Source: Polydactylus sextarius (Eukaryota > Chordata > Actinopteri > Polynemidae). Taken from it: a DNA stretch of 64,000 nucleotides. Each line of letters begins with the position of its first letter. Position 1 is the first letter of the stretch. The notes under the pieces were generated by a model. It ran no database searches and was not told the DNA's origin. It saw only the letters and a list, made by a program, of their open reading frames with translations. Where the stretch lies: assembly GCA_016801845.1 (NCBI GenBank), contig CM028917.1, positions 956,001-1,020,000 on the forward strand, given 5' to 3'. Positions 56,001 through 64,000 of the stretch are shown here, in pieces. The translations under genes were made by a program, and so were the position numbers.

Positions 56001-59000
56001 ACAGAATGAAACACTCCTATCACTAAAGAAATGTAAATGTCTCCATTTCAGCCGCTGCTTAATCTGTCTGTTCTCAGTTTTTCTAATCCCCAAGCTCCTG
56101 GGTGTAATGTGAAAAGCTTCTGTTTGAGTTACTGACACTGTGAACCGAGGCAGAGGTGTAATTCAGGACTAACCTTAATGATCCCTATCTGTTTAAAAAA
56201 GTCAGCCACTGATTCAACAGTGTAGTCGTCTCCCAGGCCTTGAACGAAGATAGTGTTATTGTCAGAGTTATCCTGGTCTTGCACTGTTGGAAAAAAATGA
56301 AGAGAAAAATGAGAATAAGACAACGCTGAACATCACAGCCTGACGCTGTGAAGCTCAGTGTCACATCTACAGTTACATCTGGTTCTCTGCTATTAATGAC
56401 GCGTTCGCTGATTTGTGGCGACTCAGGTCAGTGGAGCAAAATGAAAACATATAAAATACATAAACATGTTATTGTGACAAAGTATTCACAGTCTCTGTCT
56501 GCTCGTTGTAGAAATAGTCACCAAGAGCTTCAGCCACTGTCACATCTACAACACAAGAAATTATAAAATGCCCTCTGAGCACCATCCTCAGGGTGCTACA
56601 GTAGCATGAGACACAAAAGTTTCTCAGATAACACTGGTGTGGTTTTCTACTACTACAGAAGGAAGTAAATAAATAATCCAAAACAAAATAAAACAGAAAT
56701 GTTGAGGGAGGGATCAAGACATCTCTGCCAATCTGATACAAAGTGGTTCAAATCTAAAGCACATGTTGTGTCAGATGGATGTCATGTGAATCAGCGTGGG
56801 CAGTGCTACTTACTGAAGCTGGGTCCTCCATGTCCATGTCCTGGGTCTCTTGGTCCTTTAGAGGATTTAAAAAAAACAAAAAAACAAAAGTCAATTGTGG
56901 AATAGAACATTTGTTGAACCGAACATAAACACCACCATCACATACTCCATCAGTCTCATGTTAAAACCAGCACAAAGTTTGTCAAAACACTCATGCATGT
57001 GGAAATAGGATCTAGTGTTTACCATCGCTGACTGTGTATTTCTTCATCTTGTATTTCACTTGTCATTACCTCAACTTTCATAAATTCCACACTTCTCAGC
57101 AGCTGTACAAAGAGGACATTTAGTAGCTAACGTCATAGCAAGTCCATGAACCATGAACAAATATAGAAAACAGATTTTTCACATTATTGAGAGACTGCCT
57201 GTGAATTGCCTGCTTGTGTCTCTGAATAATCACATTCTTATTTGGGCTCTTGTATTTAAAACAATCCAAAGTAAATGCATTTATGTTCCTGGAACCGTGT
57301 CCAACACATTGAAACACAACCCTTTTTTGATTATGTAGACCGTCAACTGATCCATGTCATTCATCCCTTTGTCCACTTCAGTTTCCCCACAGATTAACAG
57401 AGGACTCTTGGAAATTGTCCCAACAAGCATCTTCAAGAAAACCATGTTGTTGTTCTGAGAATATGGCAGATTTCGAAGCATTTTATGATTTACAGTTACC
57501 TGTGCTTTACCCGTTCATGAAACCAACTTTCAATATGGCTTAATCTTTGACAGAAATACGTCTCAGAAGGTCTGGTGTGTTAAGTCCATCACCTTTCTGA
57601 TGATGGACTACATGCTGCGCTGCTGGCAGCTTGATTTACCAGAGCTGCTGAACCAAAATAAATATTCCTTCTTTAATAACCTCCTGTGCACAACTCTCAC
57701 ATCAACACAACACTTGAACCACTTACTGTACACTCAAGTACAGTGATAAATCTGACAGGAAGTGACAGTGTAGCCTCACAAACCTTTTTTCACAGAAACA
57801 AAGACAGTGATTCTGCTTTACGCTGAAGAATGTTGTTCAGGAAACAAACTCCACTACACAGCTCTCATCTTGGCATGGTGTTTTGACTACTCATTGGCTT
57901 TTTTTTTTTTTTTTTTTTCCAAGTGACATCATTTTTTCCTTCAGTTGTCACCATGACTCATGGTTAAATTAGTGTCAGAGTAAAACTGTCATTTAATTAA
58001 AGCATTTTAAGTACAACTGACAAAGCTCATTTAATAAAGTATGACTATTAAGAAATAGTTAGTAAATTGTTTTTTAACAATATTAAAGCTACATTTATAC
58101 ATCTATAGATTTTAAATAGTAACTGCTACAACATGTCATTATTTAAGTGTTTTGTTGTAATTTTTCCTTAAAAGTTTTGTAATTTTCACGTTATTTAACA
58201 TAAGATCAGGTGAAATGTCACTGACACCACTAGTGCATTTACATCACCTCTGCTCTCAATGTAGATGCCAAGTATCGGTCCCCGCTCCCCTGCCTCCCCT
58301 TCGCCCTGTGTTGCAAACATAAACCTTGCAACAGTAAGCCTAGTAAACCTATAACATATAATCACTCTAATTAAACCTCATGTGATTAACAATCATTGGA
58401 TTTGTTTTATCCATACAACAAGAGCAAATGGTCTATTGTTCCAAGTGGACCATCAGGTTGTTGAAAAAGACTTTTCTCTATTTACAGTACACAAAGTACC
58501 ATATCAGATTCCATGATCACATGCCACGGGTGTGAAATAAAACCTGTTTTACCCAAACCACACTCATCTTTGACGAGCTGAGTCGAAACTTCCCTCTACG
58601 CGTTTTATAGCCATTCAGGTTCTGGGCTTTGTTCATTTCTCATACCGTAAATGTTAGTTCATCCCCTCATTTGTGACACACAGCGTTCATATTTGCAAAA
58701 TCTAAATCACACGGCAGAACACCAATCCATCAAATTCAAACACTGTCAGATTCCAGTGTCAAAGATGCGAGATAGAGCACAGAAGAACTACAGTCATAGT
58801 TACCACACAACTCCCTCTGCTGATTTAATAGTACGCTAGTAGCTTAGGCTTTCAGCCATTCAGAAATCTCTTCACAACACACTGAGGGCCTTACCCATGG
58901 GTTATTTATCACACTACACCTTGTTAAGCAAATTGAGAATTTTTTAAAAGCTTCTCAAGAGTCTTGAGAGTAAGTTTGGTCTGCTCTGTCTGTATCTGTG

Positions 59001-62000
59001 TCCTACAGCTGGAGAAACTTTTTATTCTGCATGTGGTTACACACCTACAGTGGTCCTACAGTAATCAGTTGAATCTGTGTAATAAAGTGTGTTCAAAAAC
59101 CACACGCCTTTTTTATCCACTTTATGCTTTGAGAATCCTCTGACCCCAATCCCTTTAGCTTTGACTCTTCAAACTCAACAAATCCTTTTGCTCAAGTGTT
59201 TTTTGTCACTTACCACCAAACTTATTGAATCCTCCACGATCGCCCATTCTGATGAAGAGGAAGAGAGAAACGACACGCATTGAAGGCTGGTGCTCACAGT
59301 GATTTCTCTCATTGGGTTGTGGGTAACCTTCACTCAGTCTCTTCAATAACCCCCTCCCTCTGATCTTCGTTTGGCACTTGTCCTTGTGAACTCTTAATCT
59401 TTTTCAGAGACTTCTGAATTTACATTTGGGACAAGAGGCCACTTTAAAGACCTTGTCTTTATTTATTCAAAAGCAACTGAAATGGGCCGTTTTACCCCAA
59501 ATTCTATCAAGTCTTTCAGTAACTTTTGTCGCCATTTTAGTCCATCATACAACTTGGTTTTGTGTCAATCAACCAACTCAAAAAAATGGGTGTTTTTTAG
59601 GTTTCAGATGGTCTTTTTACAAAAAAATGAAGCAAATCCCAAAACAGGTGTTCTTTGAGGATTTTAACATGATCACCCAGGTTAATAGTACCTTTGATTT
59701 TTCTTTCCTTCATCTACAAGAAAACTATGAACTGACTTCCCCCATTTTACACATTGCAATTTCCCAAACGATGGCTTAAGAGCAGAAAGCCAGCGCGGAG
59801 AGAAGGTAAAACCCTAGGAGAAGATTTAAAGATTGATTAAAGCAGAATACGACACAGTTATCTGTCAAGGTTGGTTGGGAAGGAGGTGGTAACAGGTGAG
59901 AAAGGCAGGTGATAGCAATGTCTTGGGACATGTTAGAGTGCAGGGCAGCATCAAGGCCACGGTTTATTTGTCATGGAAGCACATTTTGGTGAATTCTTGC
60001 AGACAAAAATACACTTGTGAAGAAACACACCATGATGGCTTTGAGCTTCACAGTAACTAGAGATTTACTGGACAAGTCAGCCCGATTTGTCTCATTTTTG
60101 TGGTGTGTTCAGATCAAACACAAAGTAATTATTTTGTGTGCCACGGTTAAAGTCAAAGTAGAGACACAAACAGAGTTTGGTCTGAACACAACATTAGATT
60201 TGTGCCTTTGCCTTAAGTTTAGAGTTTAACTTTACTCAGTTGGTGCCTTTTTATAAATCACACATACACTTAATTTTACCAGGACATCATGTCTGATATA
60301 AAAACCACAGGTGCTTCAAGATGCAAACACCAGTAGTTTTTTTTACTTGTATCTAAATGTCCATTCTCAAATGTTAAACCAGGATCACTCATCAAGGATA
60401 TCAGCTGATCAGGACACTGAGCTACCTGTCTAATTACAGGATCATGGGATGGGGCCTGGGCTCTGAATATTGTGATGAAGAAGGAGATTTCAATGTCGTC
60501 CACAATGGATGAGAAAACATACAATGAAATGGAAACTACTTTCTTAACGAAGGAAGACAGGAAATACTGTACAACCTGTGAGAAAAACAAAAACATCAAC
60601 TTACCCCGACAGTTCCTGCATCATAGCTTCTCTCACTCAATGATGTGATGTTCAGTCTGTCAGTGACTTGTGTCTTTTCTGTCATGTATGATTTATTGGC
60701 ATTAAATGTCTTCGAATTGGACATAATCTGTCTCTTCTTTCTTTATGCTCAGACAGAGTTACTGTTTGAATTAGTCTGATGGGGTTTAATAAAGAGAATA
60801 GCTATTAGTTGTATTTGAGTTGTATATGAGTTGTATTTCTGATTTAAATAGAAGCAGCCACCACTAATCCATCTCCAACCTGTGTTCAGTATGTTTAGTT
60901 CAGCACACCTTCCTCTCAGCAGAGAGAGCATGGTTCAGAAATAAGTTCGCTTTAGTGTTCCAGTATTGTTTTGTATTGTAGTTTATGACCTGGCCTCCGT
61001 GCAACGCAGAGTCTGATTGTGATCAAACCATCATTTCTGTAATAACAAGTTTACAGGAAAAATGGCAAAAAGATCAGTACCAGTGTGTATTGTCAAACGG
61101 ACATCACCATGCACCATGTACAGACAAATCACCAGAGAACCCACCATCACATAGATATGCTGCATTTCAGTAAATAATGTTTGTTGTTTTTGTGCTAAAT
61201 CTTTTACAGAGACTGACTCTGAACTGGTAGAGTTGATATTTGCTTTAATATTTGAGAGTTGATATTTGCTATTTGTACTGTCCCTCTTTAAAAACCTACT
61301 TTACCACCATGTGCAGTAAACCTGTTTCTACCTGCATTTGGTGGTTCATTCACCCCCTCGCCTTCTCTCTTGCTGTTGGATGTAAACCATCGGTGACAAT
61401 CGGGGGGAGAAAGAGCTAATGTTCCATGATCAAACAGCAACTCCTAAGATTTCAAGCCGAAACAGTGACTGGAGCTGATGTTAACTGTGAGAGGCCTGGT
61501 TCAAGTTGCAGCAAGTTGCTTGATTCTTCTAAGTTTTTGTTGCATGATGACTGCATCTTCTTGCTTTAGGTGATAATAGTTACATGTTGACTTTGCTGAT
61601 GATGGTTTCTGAGAAAAGAACCCAACAGAGAAAAATCCGAGCCTCTGTGAATCATGTGATGTCGGCTCTTTATCTGTTTACAAGCTCATCTCAGTTTGAA
61701 ACTCATTTTAATTGTGTTTGGACACACAGAACAAATACAGTGTCTTTTAATGAGCTCATTATATTGTGTAACTGTTGTATAATATTCTGTGTTTTAAATG
61801 AACAAACCCAAGCAAACCAAGCATTAATATTGTGATGTCGACTTCTCTTGCCTCAGCATCCAGGCAGGATGGACCTGTGGCAGCATTAAGCTGACTGCTT
61901 TACTGCCTAAAGTGAGCCCAGTTCAGAGATCTGAATATTGATGCCAAACATATATTGAAAAGGAAAAGTCCTCTTAAGCTGGGCTCAGACCACAGGAAAA

Positions 62001-63863
62001 GTCCATTTTGAAATCAGGTGAGATCACATACATAAAGAGAAATGTCAAAAAACAACTTTGCAGTGAGAAAAAAACACAAAAGCAGCAGGTTAAAGGAGAT
62101 GTGGTCAACACACATCTACTCTTCAGTGACAACTGCAGGTGACATCTATGCGAACTACAGTTAAGTTGTCGCTAGTGTGCTAACTACAGTACAACATAAT
62201 GCACCTTTGCACTAGTATTCTGCATGCCTGTATATTTTGTAAATCTGTGTGTATGTGTGTGTATGCACAGATTTATAGATATTTTTTAATGTGGCACCAG
62301 CTGATCCTGGTGAAACGTTGTGTCGTTGCACTTTATACTGTCATACAGAGTTGAGGTGACAATTAAACCGCTTGAACTTGTCATTGAGCTAAAGGTAACA
62401 GTTCTGGCTACAATATTTGCCACTGCTATGCAACAGTGTTCACGGACCTTTCTAATAATTATATTAACTCCTAAACATTAAACATGTTGTTCATCTGGAT
62501 GACCCAGGTGAAAGGTTGTGAGGTTTTTCGTGGACAGCTGAGGTTCATGCGGTGGAGCACATCATCCACTAATCCACTAAGTAGTTTGATTCACCATTTT
62601 CTACATGTCCAAGTGTCCTGGGGCAAGATACTGAACCCCAAACAGCCTCTGATGGCTGTTCCATCAGTGTGTGAATGTAACAGAAGAAGTGCAAGGTATA
62701 CAGTCGCTGTATGGATGTGTATGAATGGATACAAGTCAAGTGTAGTGTAAGTCCCTTTAAGCAGTCATCAAAAGACTAGAAAAGCTCTCAGTATAGATGT
62801 AGTCCATTTACCACTGAGGACTTTAACTGTAAAGCCCTCACATTACCAGATAATCTGGACCAAACATCAGTACAAACCCAGATCCAGATTTTCCTCTGAT
62901 TGTTGAGAGGCATGAATCAGTTAAACTCCTGTAGCCTGAGCCCAGCTTCAGTGTGCCCACTCTGTCTCTCTGACACTGTTGTGTGCAGATCGATCAGAGC
63001 ATTCACACCACTCATGTTCTATTGTGTTTAAACAAGCAGATGATGAACTAAAAACTGTAAAAACAAAAATCTGCAATTTGTCCAATGCGTTTAGTAGTAA
63101 TAACAATATATTCAGACGTTCACGACACAATTACCTCATAAATCATGACATATACTCTTCACTCGCAGTACGTTAGCATCCTTTAATGATAAAACGCATT
63201 GCGATTAATACTGGTTCTGGTCCTGGTGTTATCTGATAAGGTTTGAATTTCTCTTATAAACAGAGCTGCATATTGGATTGTATCTGTTTGCAGAAATTCA
63301 GGACGATGTTGCAAAATACAGATTAAATGTTTAATATGTATCAGTTTCAACTAAAAAGTCCACGTATAGCACACTACTCAGCAGACAGAGAGATTTCTCC
63401 AGACAGAAACGTTCTGACACATTTCAGATATACCTGGGATCATTGCTCCGCAAATTCAAATGTGATGGGAGATTCTGACCCATCAGCGCAAACCACCTGA
63501 CTGGTTTAACACGGAGCTACAAATCTTTACATGTAGTTCCACATGTAGCCAAGAGTGAGACAACATCTATACATGCATCACTGTCCTCAGAGTCAGTGCT
63601 CTCTCCACTCCAGGAGATCCACCACGACAAGACTGAAAACACAGACAGTGCATGAATTTAAAAACACTTACCCCATGCCTCCTCGTCCTCTTTGTCCACC
63701 TCGCCCACCTCGGTCAAAACCACGATCGTATCCACCGCCACCACCGCGACCTCCAAATCCACCCCCACGGCCCTGCCACCGCGGCCTTCCTGACCGCCAT
63801 AACCTCCATCAGGTCCACTGTATCCTCCTCCTCCGCCCAGCGGTGGGCTGTCATCTCCATATC
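53086..63863 (-). CDS. fus: FUS RNA-binding protein, C-terminal exons (partial, one-base frame problem)
   Basis: Exons on the minus strand: 63863-63672 (Gly-rich RGG1), 59248-59214 (35 nt, [10 protein letters not shown]), 56855-56814, 56283-56174 and 55990-55861 (RRM), 55680-55582 (end of RRM plus [14 protein letters not shown]), 55223-55103, 54465-54368 (RanBP2-type zinc finger), 53911-53779 (RGG3) and 53125-53086 ([12 protein letters not shown], stop). RRM landmarks are [40 protein letters not shown] and [19 protein letters not shown]. The finger is [20 protein letters not shown] then CNQCKAPKP. The last residues form the PY nuclear localisation signal. FUS binds RNA and DNA in the nucleus and acts in transcription, splicing and repair. 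The QGSY-rich N-terminus is past the right edge. The 63863-63672 exon has 192 nt, one base short of what its flanking phases need. Confidence 0.95.
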
Positions 63864-64000
63864 CTGACAGAAATTGAAACAATATAACATCAGTTTTCTT
63901 TTTGAACACAACACACATCATCACACACTCTGACTGCCAACATCAAATAACTTTAGGGTTTCAAATAACTAAAAAGAACTACTATATTGCCATCTACAGT

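Noticed and set aside
59426..59779. 117-codon plus-strand frame in a fus intron
   Set aside because: It has no recognised domain and lies antisense within the long fus intron 6 (between the 63863-63672 exon and the 35-nt exon). Intronic conservation is a better explanation if any signal exists.
63658..63924. 88-codon minus-strand frame through the fus Gly-rich exon
   Set aside because: It crosses the splice acceptor and follows the wrong frame after about 63770, giving a hydrophobic and acidic tail unlike FUS.

Overview
The window is vertebrate nuclear DNA, almost certainly from a ray-finned (teleost) fish. The genes have vertebrate exon structures with GT-AG introns. The intergenic DNA carries teleost-type L2 retrotransposons (YADD reverse transcriptase, 3' tail of ATTCA-like repeats followed by a TTTATTTATATAGC motif), MITE-like pieces and many AT-rich microsatellites. 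No bacterial, organellar or viral gene was seen, and no tRNA, rRNA or CRISPR array.

Left part (1-18.7 kb): a minus-strand gene whose first six exons are visible, resembling QRICH2/C16orf96, runs off the left edge. It is followed by minus-strand mfsd11 (13 coding exons, 451 aa). mfsd11 shares a roughly 1 kb divergent promoter region with plus-strand srsf2 (two coding exons, 215 aa, with an intron-containing 3' UTR). This matches the human 17q25 neighbourhood of QRICH2, MFSD11 and SRSF2.

Middle part (18.7-44.2 kb): a repeat-rich gap leads to plus-strand eif1 (four coding exons, 113 aa). Next comes an unrecognised 110-aa single-pass membrane protein with an extremely cysteine-rich tail. A minus-strand cluster follows: a decayed trypsin-like protease copy, a coiled-coil gene built of 468-bp tandem units with a broken upstream unit, a 5'-truncated L2 element, and an intact 615-aa two-domain serine protease. 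The second protease domain has lost two of its three catalytic residues and both cysteines of one disulfide.

Right part (44.2-64 kb): a 3.7 kb stretch with no gene, then a nearly full-length but mutated L2 element, then minus-strand fus (zinc finger, RRM and RGG regions). The low-complexity N-terminus of fus lies beyond the right edge. Proteases of the PRSS8/PRSS36 type next to FUS repeat the human 16p11.2 arrangement, so the window appears to join segments homologous to human 17q25, 17q21 (EIF1) and 16p11.2.

Functionally, srsf2, fus and eif1 are RNA-processing or translation factors known for negative autoregulation. Each shows the matching feature here: spliced 3' UTR, 35-nt frame-shifting exon between long introns, and poor start-codon context. 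All exon boundaries were read by eye from GT-AG signals, reading phase and family knowledge; none was tested by alignment or RNA data.
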